Source: an uncultured Propionibacteriaceae bacterium (GTDB lineage: Bacteria; Actinomycetota; Actinomycetes; Propionibacteriales; Propionibacteriaceae). From it: a stretch of DNA of 6,875 nucleotides. The notes beneath the pieces were generated by a model. It saw only the letters and a list, made by a program, of their open reading frames with translations. It was not told where the DNA came from and did not search any database. The DNA is taken from positions 1-6,875 of the forward strand of contig CAMQXE010000064.1 in NCBI GenBank assembly GCA_947038745.1, in the 5' to 3' direction. The position numbers and the translations under genes were made by a program. Positions 1 through 6,410 of this stretch are shown one piece after another (positions within the stretch are counted from its first letter, which is position 1; each line of letters begins with the position of its first letter).

Positions 1-38
1 CGTGCACACGCACGAGTTAGAACTCGTGCGTGTGCACG
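1..38. repeat. Perfect 18-bp inverted repeat (hairpin or cruciform) upstream of gyrB
   Basis: Positions 1-18 are the exact reverse complement of 21-38, with only AG between them. The arms are largely alternating pyrimidine-purine (1-14 and 25-40), and a third short copy of CGTGCGT lies at 44-50. No T-run follows, so it is not a classical intrinsic terminator, although actinobacterial terminators often lack one. It may end the gene upstream, which is out of view. Because the window begins exactly at the left arm, the repeat could be longer than seen. Confidence 0.75.
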
Positions 39-104
39 TAAGTCGTGCGTTAAGGCGGGGAAGCGCTAAATTGCGGCGATTTCAGCCCCTAGGCCTGAGA
101 CTCC

Positions 105-119
105 CCCTATCGCATAGGG
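105..119. repeat. Short inverted repeat in the gyrB leader region
   Basis: CCCTAT at 105-110 pairs with ATAGGG at 114-119 across a 3-nt loop (CGC). It is a 6-bp perfect stem lying about 95 bp upstream of the proposed gyrB -10 box. It is short enough to be chance; no function can be assigned. Confidence 0.35.
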
Positions 120-162
120 TGATAATCGCTCGCAGATAGGTCTAAATAGCCAAATTTGCGAA

Positions 163-190
163 GTTTTATCCGATAACCCCCAGATAAAAC
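163..190. repeat. 8-bp inverted repeat just upstream of the gyrB promoter
   Basis: GTTTTATC (163-170) and GATAAAAC (183-190) are perfect inverted copies separated by 12 nt. The right arm ends one base before the expected -35 position of the gyrB promoter, so the element could be an operator or a structural element. This is inferred from position only. Confidence 0.4.
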
Positions 191-219
191 TCGTGCCCAT
201 CTGCGTAAATCGGTAGAAT
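191..219 (+). promoter_or_regulatory. Probable gyrB promoter (-10 TAGAAT, weak -35)
   Basis: TAGAAT at 214-219 matches the actinobacterial -10 pattern TAnnnT. The sequence 17 bp upstream (191-196, TCGTGC) is a poor -35, which is common for actinobacterial promoters. Transcription would start near 226 and give a leader of about 46 nt before the GTG at 272. The upstream in-frame ATG at 218 overlaps this -10 box, which argues against that ATG as the translation start. If the call is wrong, the operon may be read from upstream of the window. Confidence 0.4.
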
Positions 220-271
220 GAGAACGTTGCGCTTTCATGCCCGAAGGCGCTCAGCCCGCCTAGGAGAGTGT

Positions 272-2314
272 GTGAGCGAGCACGATACTGAGATCGACGA
301 CGTCGACTTGGAACTAGCACCAGATGGTCCTGCGACCCTCGATGGTGCAGTGAACACCAAGGTTGAGCAGGATTACGACGCCTCATCCATCACCGTTCTG
401 GAAGGCCTAGAGGCCGTCCGAAAGCGCCCCGGTATGTACATCGGTTCTACCGGCGAACGCGGTCTACATCACTTAGTCCGTGAAATCGTCGATAACTCTG
501 TCGATGAGTTCATGGCCGGATATGGCGATAACATCATCGTCAGCCTGCTTGATAACGGCGGCGTATCGGTAGAGGATCACGGCCGTGGTTTCCCTGTCGA
601 TATGCACCCGACTCAGAAGCTACCGGCTGTAACCGTTGCGCTTACTGTGTTGCACGCTGGCGGCAAGTTCGGCCAGGGCGGCTACAAGGTTTCAGGTGGT
701 TTGCACGGTGTTGGCGCCTCGGTCGTCAACGCGCTTTCAACCAAACTCACCGTTGATGTTTACCGTGATGGTTACCACTACACCCAGACCTTCCAGTTGG
801 GTGTTCCCGAAGCTCCGCTGGAGAAGCTGGAAGCTACGGATCGTCGTGGTACAACCGTCACTTTCTACGCCAGCTCTGAGATCTTTGATACCACCGATTA
901 CAGTTTTGAAGAACTAGCTACCCGCTTCCGCGAAATGGCCTTCCTCAATAAGGGCCTCGCTATCAAACTTGTCGATATGCGTACCAACCACGTCGACGAG
1001 GATGGGAACCCGAACCAGGAGCAGTTCAAGTACGACAACGGACTGGTTGATTACGTTCGTTACTTGTCGCGTGGCAAGGAAACTATCCACCCTTCCACTA
1101 TTTCGGTAGAAGCTCACGCAGAAGAGCCGCAGCCGATGAGCCTAGAGATGGCAATGCAGTGGAATGCCAGCTTCCAGCCGTCGGTACACACCTTCGCTAA
1201 TACGATTAACACCCATGAAGGTGGTACTCACGAAGAAGGCTTCCGGGCTGCATTGACGACCACCGTAAATAAGTGGGGAGAGACCTGGAGCCTGATCAAG
1301 AAGCGTGAAGATCGCGTCTCAGGCGACGATATTCGTGAAGGTCTTACCGCGATCATTTCGGTAAAGATTGCTGATCCTCAGTATGAGGGTCAGACCAAAA
1401 TGAAGCTCGGCAACACCGAGGTTCGTGGCTTCGTTCAGCGCGTCGTCAATGACAAACTCTCCGACTGGTTCGAGCAAAACCCAGTCGAAGGTAAAGACAT
1501 CGTTCGCAAAGCCCAGGCAGCGGCAGCGGCACGTATCGCAGCTCGTAAAGCCCGCGACATTGCGCGTAACCGTAAGGGTCTTTTAGGATCTGGTGGCTTA
1601 CCTGGAAAGCTCAAAGACTGCTCTAGCAATAAGCCTGAGGAGTGTGAGATCTTCATCGTCGAGGGTAACTCGGCCGGTGGTTCTGCGACGAACGGGCGAA
1701 ACCCGCGCACGCAGGCAATTCTGCCGATCCGAGGCAAGATCCTCAACGTCGAAAAAGCCCGTATCGACCGCATTTTGCAAAATAAAGAAGTTGAGTCGAT
1801 CGTTTCGGCCTTCGGCACTGGCGTTCAGGAAGACTTCGATCTCAACAAATTGCGCTACAAGACCATTGTGCTTATGGCTGACGCCGACGTCGATGGTGCT
1901 CACATCCGCACGCTGTTGCTGACGTTGATCTTCCGCTACATGCAGCCGCTGGTTGCCGCTGGTCACGTCTACTTGGCCCAGCCGCCATTATTCCGGCTCA
2001 AGTGGACTAACGCACCGCACGAATTGGCCTATTCCGATACCGAGCGCGACAAATTGCGCGACGCCGGATTGGCAGCAGGTAAGAAATTGCCGCAGTCGTC
2101 GCCGATTCAGCGCTACAAGGGTCTTGGTGAGATGGACGCTGAGGATCTGTGGGATACCACCATGGACCCGGAGAAGCGTACGCTCCTGCAAGTCACTCTC
2201 GAAGATGCCGCTCGCGCGGATGAACTCTTCGGCATCCTCATGGGCGAGGATGTCCTCTCCCGCCGCCACTTCATTCAGCGCAACGCTAAAGACGTTCGCT
2301 TCCTGGATATTTAA
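272..2314 (+). CDS. gyrB: DNA gyrase subunit B
   Basis: This is the ATPase subunit of DNA gyrase, which with GyrA forms the A2B2 enzyme that introduces negative supercoils using ATP. The protein is 680 aa from a GTG start, the usual Gram-positive length without the enterobacterial insertion. The GHKL ATPase region shows the N-box EIVDNSVDE (71-79), DHGRGFP (102-108) and [14 protein letters not shown] (143-156). The transducer domain follows. The TOPRIM domain has EGNSAGGSA (464-472, metal-binding E464) and [13 protein letters not shown] (537-549), and QRYKGLGEM (613-621) marks the tail. I chose GTG 272 because GGAG lies at 263-266, 5 nt upstream; the longer in-frame start at ATG 218 has no ribosome site, overlaps the proposed -10 box and adds an Arg-rich, non-family leader. 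Residue N466 stands where most gyrases have Asp. gyrA follows 12 nt after the stop, so the two are surely co-transcribed. Confidence 0.97.
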   Translation: MSEHDTEIDDVDLELAPDGPATLDGAVNTKVEQDYDASSITVLEGLEAVRKRPGMYIGSTGERGLHHLVREIVDNSVDEFMAGYGDNIIVSLLDNGGVSVEDHGRGFPVDMHPTQKLPAVTVALTVLHAGGKFGQGGYKVSGGLHGVGASVVNALSTKLTVDVYRDGYHYTQTFQLGVPEAPLEKLEATDRRGTTVTFYASSEIFDTTDYSFEELATRFREMAFLNKGLAIKLVDMRTNHVDEDGNPNQEQFKYDNGLVDYVRYLSRGKETIHPSTISVEAHAEEPQPMSLEMAMQWNASFQPSVHTFANTINTHEGGTHEEGFRAALTTTVNKWGETWSLIKKREDRVSGDDIREGLTAIISVKIADPQYEGQTKMKLGNTEVRGFVQRVVNDKLSDWFEQNPVEGKDIVRKAQAAAAARIAARKARDIARNRKGLLGSGGLPGKLKDCSSNKPEECEIFIVEGNSAGGSATNGRNPRTQAILPIRGKILNVEKARIDRILQNKEVESIVSAFGTGVQEDFDLNKLRYKTIVLMADADVDGAHIRTLLLTLIFRYMQPLVAAGHVYLAQPPLFRLKWTNAPHELAYSDTERDKLRDAGLAAGKKLPQSSPIQRYKGLGEMDAEDLWDTTMDPEKRTLLQVTLEDAARADELFGILMGEDVLSRRHFIQRNAKDVRFLDI

Positions 2315-2326
2315 GGGGACTGACCA

Positions 2327-5035
2327 GTGTCTGATACTCCCATGGAACCACCTGTGGACCCGACTGATCCGATTGACGAGACCGGTATTACCGAGCCTGC
2401 GGAAGTCCTAGAGAACCCTGCTGGTACCGATGAGGTTGACCAGCCGGTAGAGCAATCAGCCCAGCATGCGGGCAAGATCGAGCAGATCGAGTTGCAAGAC
2501 GAGATCCGTCAGTCGTTCTTGGAATATGCAATGCACGTCATTGTGGATCGCGCGCTGCCTGATGTCCGGGATGGTTTGAAGCCAGTACATCGCCGCGTGC
2601 TCTATGGCATGTATGACGGCGGTTTCCGTCCTGATCGCGGCTGGAACAAGTGTTCACGTATCGTCGGTGAGGTCATGGGTAAGTACCACCCCCATGGTGA
2701 CTCCGCGATTTATGACACGTTGGTACGTTTGGCTCAGCCCTGGGTTATGCGTGCTCCGCTGATTACGGGCCAAGGTAACTTTGGCTCTCCAGGCGATGAC
2801 GGCGCGGCTGCTATGCGATACACCGAGTGCAAGATGGCTCATTTATCCATGGAGATGGTGCGCGATATCGACGAGAACACCGTCGAGATGAAGCCGAACT
2901 ACGACAACCGTGACATGGAGCCGGTGGTTTTGCCAGCGCGCTTCCCGAACCTGTTGATCAACGGTTCGACCGGTATTGCTGTTGGTATGGCGACAAATAT
3001 CCCCACCCATAACTTGCGTGAGGTAAATGAGGCCGTGCAATGGGCCTTGAAGCATCCTGAAGCGACTCCGCAGGAATTGCTGGCCGCTGCGATGCAAAGC
3101 ATTCAAGGTCCAGATTTCCCGACGTCTGGTCTGATCGTTGGCCGTGAGGGTATCGAAGAGGCCTACCGGACTGGGCGTGGTTCGGTCATCATGCGGGCAG
3201 TTATCAACATTGAGGAAGACCGCAACGGCCGTACTCAGTTGGTTGTGACTGAGCTGCCCTACATGTGCAACCCCGATAGTTTGGCGCGCAAGATCGCTGA
3301 GCTGGTGAATGCGGGCAAGCTGCAAGGTATTGCTGACATGCGTGACGATACCTCGGGACGTACCGGTCAGCGTTTGGTGATCGTACTCAAGCGTGATGCG
3401 GTGCCACGGGTTGTTATGAACAACCTGTACAAGCACACGCAGTTGCAAGATACCTTCGGCTGCAACATGGTGGCCCTGGTTGATGGGGTCCCGCGTACAT
3501 TGCGCTTGGACCAGTTCATTTCTTACTGGATCACCCACCAGCTTGAGGTTATTAAGCGTCGGACTCAGTTCCGTTTGGAAGAGACTGAGAAGAAGGCTCA
3601 TATCTTCCGGGGCTTGGTGAAGGCGCTCGATAACCTGGATGAGGTTATCGCGTTGATTCGTCGCTCGAAGACGACTGAAGAGGCTCGTGAGGGGCTCAAG
3701 AAGTTGCTCGATATTGACGATGCGCAGGCACAAGCCATTCTCGATATGCAGTTGCGTCGTTTGGCTGCATTGGAGCGGCAGAAGATCATCGATCAGTTGG
3801 CCGAGTTTGAGCGCATCATCGCCGATTTGAAGGCGATCCTGGCTTCTGATGAGCGTCAGCGCGAGATCATCAGCACAGAGCTGCAAGAGATCGTCGATAA
3901 ATATGGTGATGATCGTCGCACGAAGATTATCCGTGCTGAGGGCGACATGTCCGAAGAGGACTTCATTCCTGACGATGACGTCGTGGTCACTATTACCCAT
4001 GGTGGTTACGCCAAGCGCACCCGTACCGATGCGTATCGCGTGCAACGTCGCGGTGGCAAGGGCGTTCGCGGCGCGACATTGCGCGCGGACGACGAAGTGC
4101 AGCATATGTTTGCGACAACGGCGCATAAGTGGCTGTTGTTCTTTACCAACATGGGCCGGGTGTACCGGGCGAAGGTATGGCAGCTTCCTGAGGGCGGCCG
4201 CGATGCTAAGGGCGGTCACGTCGCGCAGCTGTTGAGTTTCCAGCCGGGTGAGAAGATTGCTCAGGTTTTGGCGATCAAGAGCTACGAAGACGCGCCGTAT
4301 CTGGTGCTGGCTACCCGTCATGGGTTGGTGAAGAAGACGGACCTGCAGGCCTACGATTCACCGCGTCAGGCCGGCGTTATTGCCGTCAATTTCCGTGAGG
4401 AAGATGATGAACTAATCGGTGCCGCGCTGGTGTGCCAAGAAGATGACATCATGCTCATCTCGAAGAAGGCTCAAGCGATGCGGTTCCATGCAACTAATGA
4501 TCAGTTGCGTCCGATGGGTCGTGCGACGTCGGGTGTTACGGGTATGCGGTTCAAGGGCGATGATGAATTGCTCTCGATGGCCGTTATTAACCATGACACA
4601 CCTGAAGATGACCGGTTCGTATTCACGGTGACTGATGGCGGGTATGCGAAGCGTTCCAAGGTGTCTGAGTACCGGGTTACTGGGCGTGGCGGTTTGGGCG
4701 TGCGGGCTATGCGGATTGATGAAGAAGGTCGCGGGTCACTCGTCGGAGCACTTGTGGTGTCTGAGGCTGACGAAGTGATCGCGATGAAGCAGTCTGGTCA
4801 GATCGTGCGCTCGTCGGTTGCTGAGGTTGCAGTCAAGGGACGTGACACGATGGGCGTGAAGTTTGTCGGTATCAAGGGCAATGACTCGGTAGCGACGATT
4901 GCGCTCAACCCTGAAAGCAAGGATGAAGAAGAAGTGACGGAGGAGCAGGGCGATTCTGTGCCTGGTTCCGACACGACTGAGACTGATTCGGCTACCGTGG
5001 TAACCGAGACATCCGAGGAGGAGAGCAGTGACTGA
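2327..5035 (+). CDS. gyrA: DNA gyrase subunit A
   Basis: This is the DNA breakage-reunion and wrapping subunit of DNA gyrase. The product is 902 aa from GTG 2327, with AAGGGGA (2313-2319) as ribosome site overlapping the gyrB stop. The winged-helix core contains the quinolone-determining region [10 protein letters not shown] (121-130), with S126 and D130 matching E. coli S83 and D87 in their sensitive form, and the catalytic tyrosine Y165 in AAMRYTE. A coiled-coil gate spans roughly 400-535. The C-terminal beta-pinwheel has a canonical GyrA box QRRGGKG (573-579), which identifies it as gyrase rather than topoisomerase IV, and a second box-like motif [11 protein letters not shown] (786-796). 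About 50 acidic, Pro-rich residues precede the conserved core, more than in many actinobacterial homologues, and the tail after about 864 is Asp/Glu/Ser/Thr-rich and probably disordered. The last 8 nt overlap the next gene. Confidence 0.97.
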   Translation: MSDTPMEPPVDPTDPIDETGITEPAEVLENPAGTDEVDQPVEQSAQHAGKIEQIELQDEIRQSFLEYAMHVIVDRALPDVRDGLKPVHRRVLYGMYDGGFRPDRGWNKCSRIVGEVMGKYHPHGDSAIYDTLVRLAQPWVMRAPLITGQGNFGSPGDDGAAAMRYTECKMAHLSMEMVRDIDENTVEMKPNYDNRDMEPVVLPARFPNLLINGSTGIAVGMATNIPTHNLREVNEAVQWALKHPEATPQELLAAAMQSIQGPDFPTSGLIVGREGIEEAYRTGRGSVIMRAVINIEEDRNGRTQLVVTELPYMCNPDSLARKIAELVNAGKLQGIADMRDDTSGRTGQRLVIVLKRDAVPRVVMNNLYKHTQLQDTFGCNMVALVDGVPRTLRLDQFISYWITHQLEVIKRRTQFRLEETEKKAHIFRGLVKALDNLDEVIALIRRSKTTEEAREGLKKLLDIDDAQAQAILDMQLRRLAALERQKIIDQLAEFERIIADLKAILASDERQREIISTELQEIVDKYGDDRRTKIIRAEGDMSEEDFIPDDDVVVTITHGGYAKRTRTDAYRVQRRGGKGVRGATLRADDEVQHMFATTAHKWLLFFTNMGRVYRAKVWQLPEGGRDAKGGHVAQLLSFQPGEKIAQVLAIKSYEDAPYLVLATRHGLVKKTDLQAYDSPRQAGVIAVNFREEDDELIGAALVCQEDDIMLISKKAQAMRFHATNDQLRPMGRATSGVTGMRFKGDDELLSMAVINHDTPEDDRFVFTVTDGGYAKRSKVSEYRVTGRGGLGVRAMRIDEEGRGSLVGALVVSEADEVIAMKQSGQIVRSSVAEVAVKGRDTMGVKFVGIKGNDSVATIALNPESKDEEEVTEEQGDSVPGSDTTETDSATVVTETSEEESSD

Positions 5036-5516
5036 ACCTAAGCGTGAGAGTGATTCAGCTCAGCCAACGACGGCGGTGCCTGCGCCAAAGAGCAGGGCTG
5101 TTGAGCAGCCAGCTTCGCGGGCAGTTGTTCCGGGGCGTCCGGTTCGGGTGCGTAAAGCCCGGTTGCGTCTGACTCGTATTGATCCCTGGTCTATGTTCAA
5201 GACCGCGATGTTGTTTTCGGTTGCCGGCGGCATCATGTTCTGGGTCGCGACGTATGTGACCTGGGGCATTATCCAGTCGTCGGGGTTGTTTGAGTCGTTG
5301 AACAAGACGGTGTCGGATATCGTCAATTCCCCAACTGACCCGAAGAAGTTCCAGATTGAGCAGTACATCTCGACCAATAAGGTGCTGGGGATTGCCGCAG
5401 TGATCGCTGCGGTTGATGTGGTCATCATGACGGCGCTGGCGACGTTGGGGGCTTTCCTCTATAACTTGTCGGCGACGATGCTGGGTGGCCTGGAAGTCAC
5501 GCTCGCGGAAGACTAA
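5028..5516 (+). CDS. DUF3566 two-helix membrane protein
   Basis: This is a 162-aa protein of the DUF3566 family, whose members typically sit directly after gyrA in actinobacteria (for example Rv0007 in Mycobacterium tuberculosis). Its function is not established. Residues 1-50 are polar, Pro/Ala-rich and then strongly basic (a run of Arg and Lys at 36-50), suggesting a cytoplasmic tail. The conserved start of the domain is near [11 protein letters not shown] (48-58). Two hydrophobic segments follow at about 58-82 and 119-146, separated by a polar loop of about 35 residues that is probably extracytoplasmic. The GTG start overlaps the gyrA stop in GTGACTGA (8 nt), and GAGGAGGAG at 5016-5024 supplies a strong ribosome site, so translation is likely coupled to gyrA. 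No catalytic motif is visible. Confidence 0.9.
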   Translation: MTEPKRESDSAQPTTAVPAPKSRAVEQPASRAVVPGRPVRVRKARLRLTRIDPWSMFKTAMLFSVAGGIMFWVATYVTWGIIQSSGLFESLNKTVSDIVNSPTDPKKFQIEQYISTNKVLGIAAVIAAVDVVIMTALATLGAFLYNLSATMLGGLEVTLAED

Positions 5517-5525
5517 CTTGTGGGT

Positions 5526-5555
5526 TGTGGGCAGTTCCAGATGGGGCTGCCCACA
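5526..5555 (+). terminator. Probable terminator of the gyrB-gyrA-DUF3566 operon
   Basis: TGTGGGCAG (5526-5534) pairs perfectly with CTGCCCACA (5547-5555) across a 12-nt loop, starting 9 nt after the DUF3566 stop. The stem is GC-rich. There is no immediate T-run, only TTTT at 5571-5574, so this would be an L-shaped or weak-tail terminator of the kind common in actinobacteria. Confidence 0.65.
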
Positions 5556-5572
5556 GCACAGATGGCGTGATT

Positions 5573-5601
5573 TTGCAGCAACGCGGATCTTCCGCTAAAG
5601 T
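5573..5601 (+). promoter_or_regulatory. Promoter of the tRNA-Ile gene
   Basis: TTGCAG (5573-5578) and TAAAGT (5596-5601) are separated by exactly 17 bp and resemble the housekeeping sigma factor -35 and -10 boxes. Transcription would start at about 5608, some 7 nt before the mature tRNA 5' end. The -35 box lies just downstream of the operon terminator hairpin, so the tRNA is an independent unit. Confidence 0.65.
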
Positions 5602-5614
5602 TATTCGAGCACGC

Positions 5615-5691
5615 GGGCCTATAGCTCAGTTGGTTAGAGCGCGTCCCTGATAAGGACGAGGTCACTGGTTCAAGTCCAGTTAGGCCCACCA
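5615..5691 (+). tRNA. tRNA-Ile (anticodon GAU)
   Basis: This is a complete 77-nt tRNA including an encoded CCA end. The acceptor stem GGGCCTA (5615-5621) pairs with TAGGCCC (5681-5687), position 5688 is the discriminator A, and CCA occupies 5689-5691. The anticodon stem CGTCC/GGACG encloses loop CTGATAA (5647-5653) with anticodon GAT at 5649-5651. The T stem ACTGG/CCAGT encloses TTCAAGT (5669-5675). It would decode AUC and AUU. A tRNA-Ile after gyrA is common in actinobacteria, often followed by tRNA-Ala; no tRNA-Ala is visible in the 1.18 kb downstream here. Confidence 0.98.
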
Positions 5692-5693
5692 GT

Positions 5694-5728
5694 AAAACCC
5701 CTAGGTGACTAGGGGTTTTGTTGTATTT
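5694..5728 (+). terminator. Intrinsic terminator after tRNA-Ile
   Basis: AAAACCCCTAG (5694-5704) and CTAGGGGTTTT (5709-5719) form a perfect 11-bp stem with a 4-nt loop (GTGA), followed by a T-rich tail (GTTGTATTT). It starts 3 nt after the tRNA CCA end. The A-run and T-run symmetry means it could also terminate transcription coming from the other side. Confidence 0.93.
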
Positions 5729-5743
5729 ATAGGTGATTATCTC

Positions 5744-5776
5744 TCATGCCGTGGTACCTGCGTGGTACGCACATGA
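5744..5776. repeat. Nested direct and inverted repeats in the intergenic region
   Basis: CGTGGTAC occurs twice in direct orientation (5750-5757 and 5761-5768), 11 bp apart start to start, about one helical turn. The second copy sits inside a small palindrome, TGCGT-ggt-ACGCA (5759-5771), and the whole is flanked by TCATG (5744-5748) and CATGA (5772-5776). This layout could be a regulator-binding site for the downstream small genes, but no good promoter boxes were found next to it. The gene-free stretch from 5720 to about 5880 holds nothing else I can recognise. Confidence 0.35.
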
Positions 5777-5881
5777 TATTTCCTTCCTGAATTGTCAGTG
5801 GTGGCAGATACTGTTGAAAACACAGGAATCCCGACCAGAACGGAAACCAAACAACTAGACCACAACATCAAAGGAGCACTC

Positions 5882-6073
5882 ATGGCACACCCTGTCACCA
5901 CCATCCCCGCTACGACGGAGGGGCCGTTGCCGCAACTTTCATACCGTGCCATGCCAAACTCGGCGCGCGGGCGGGGCCGTCCGCAGGGAGATCACCATGA
6001 GCAACAACCGGAGGAAGCGCATCTGCACGCGCCAGCAGAAGACCGGCCAGAAATACATCGAAGCAGCACGTGA
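5882..6073 (+). CDS. Doubtful small ORF, 63 aa, no recognised family
   Basis: An ATG at 5882 is preceded by a very good ribosome site, AAGGAG (5871-5876), 5 nt upstream, which is the main reason to list this ORF. The frame stays open upstream to a TTG at 5792, but the ATG is better placed. The first 40 or so residues (beginning MAHPVTTIPATTEGP) look unremarkable. From about residue 38 the protein is a His/Glu/Pro-rich sequence that reads as an out-of-frame shadow of the following gene, which it overlaps by 77 nt. It may be a decayed or truncated gene, a short leader peptide coupled to the next gene, or simply not coding. No domain, signal peptide or membrane segment is visible. Confidence 0.3.
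   Translation: MAHPVTTIPATTEGPLPQLSYRAMPNSARGRGRPQGDHHEQQPEEAHLHAPAEDRPEIHRSST
5983..5999 (+). promoter_or_regulatory. Ribosome site and start of the zinc-ribbon gene
   Basis: GCAGGGAG (5983-5990) lies 6 nt before ATG 5997 and supports this start over the in-frame ATG at 5946, which has no purine-rich sequence before it and would add an Arg-rich leader. Confidence 0.5.
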
Positions 6074-6352
6074 GCAGGACCAGCGCGATCATGCCAAAGC
6101 CAAGTACCCGCTGACCTCCTTTCGATCTTCCGACCAAAATGCGACAACTGTGTCGGCCAATTCGCCTGGGTCGATCTAGCCAGCGTTGCCTACCAAGCGA
6201 AGCAGGCATATCTTGTGGCGAAGGATGAATACGGCATAGCCGACGTCCTCGATGGCGTCGCCGGGCGATGCGAGCGATGTGGCAACATCGTGTTCCATCC
6301 AGAGTTGGATCCGGTGTTCGAGGACGATCCCATGAAACAACTGATCTTCTGA
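5997..6352 (+). pseudogene. Small CxxC/CxxC zinc-ribbon-like gene split by a one-base frameshift
   Basis: The first part, from ATG 5997, encodes a basic start (MSNNRRKRICTRQQKTG) followed by TGQKYIEAAREQ, a pattern I associate loosely with small actinobacterial hypothetical proteins. Read straight, this frame stops at 6177-6179 after 60 aa. In the -1 frame, open from 6074 to the TGA at 6350-6352, the protein continues convincingly: KCDNC (codons from 6137), a helix-like AYQAKQAYLVAKDEYGI, then RCERCGNIVFHPEL and an acidic end, DPVFEDDPMKQLIF. That frame has no ATG, GTG or TTG until GTG 6215, after the first CxxC pair, so it cannot be started separately in full. Adding one A to the A-run at 6136-6139 joins the two into 118 aa reading SSDQKCDNC. 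The two CxxC pairs, about 50 residues apart, could bind one zinc. Function is unknown. Real mutation, assembly error or frameshifting are all possible, but no canonical slippery heptamer is seen. Confidence 0.6.
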
Positions 6353-6375
6353 ACGAAGAAACGAATCATTACCGC

Positions 6376-6404
6376 TTGGTTACTAACGCCTATTGCGTTA
6401 GTAT
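6376..6404 (+). promoter_or_regulatory. Promoter of the AbiEi-like gene, probably leaderless
   Basis: TTGGTT (6376-6381) and TAGTAT (6399-6404) are separated by exactly 17 bp. A start 7 nt after the -10 box falls on the A of ATG 6411, so the mRNA would begin with its start codon. No Shine-Dalgarno sequence precedes this ATG. Leaderless mRNAs are common and efficiently translated in actinobacteria. Confidence 0.65.
6381..6403. promoter_or_regulatory. Candidate operator: 9-bp inverted repeat inside the promoter
   Basis: TACTAACGC (6381-6389) and GCGTTAGTA (6395-6403) are perfect inverted copies with a 5-nt spacer (CTATT). The element fills the -35/-10 spacer and overlaps the edges of both boxes, so a bound protein would block RNA polymerase. 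AbiEi antitoxins of characterised AbiE systems repress their own operon by binding inverted repeats in the promoter, so autoregulation is the natural inference. A transcription terminator is less likely because the -10 box overlaps the right arm and no T-run follows. Confidence 0.65.
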
Positions 6405-6410
6405 TCAAGC

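Noticed and set aside
218..271. ATG at 218 as the gyrB start.
   Set aside because: It has no ribosome site, it overlaps the TAGAAT -10 box, and it adds an Arg-rich leader unlike the family; GTG 272 with GGAG 5 nt upstream is better.
66..386. Minus-strand open frame across the gyrB leader and 5' end.
   Set aside because: Its upstream part is antisense to gyrB, it spans several inverted repeats, and its translation is of low complexity with no family resemblance.
2843..4321. A 492-codon open frame on the minus strand inside gyrA.
   Set aside because: It is fully antisense to an unmistakable gyrA, has no recognisable domain, and is explained by the codon bias of the sense gene.
5615..5691. An att duplication of the tRNA-Ile 3' end inside the window.
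   Set aside because: I looked for repeats of the T-arm and acceptor sequence downstream to 6875 and saw none.
5744..5776. A CRISPR-like or larger repeat array.
   Set aside because: There are only two 8-bp copies, with no regular spacer and no further units.
5792..5881. TTG at 5792 as the start of the small ORF.
   Set aside because: There is no ribosome site before it, while ATG 5882 in the same frame has AAGGAG at ideal spacing.
5910..6209. Minus-strand 99-aa open frame with a hydrophobic stretch.
   Set aside because: It is antisense to the zinc-ribbon-like gene, whose plus-strand translation has clear CxxC motifs and a good start signal.
6381..6403. The inverted repeat as a terminator of the zinc-ribbon-like gene.
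   Set aside because: No T-run follows, and the right arm overlaps a well-spaced -10 box for the next gene, so an operator fits better.
6190..6408. Minus-strand 72-aa open frame ending before the AbiEi-like gene.
   Set aside because: It covers the antisense of the CERC region and would start within the promoter palindrome; it has no ribosome site and no family features.
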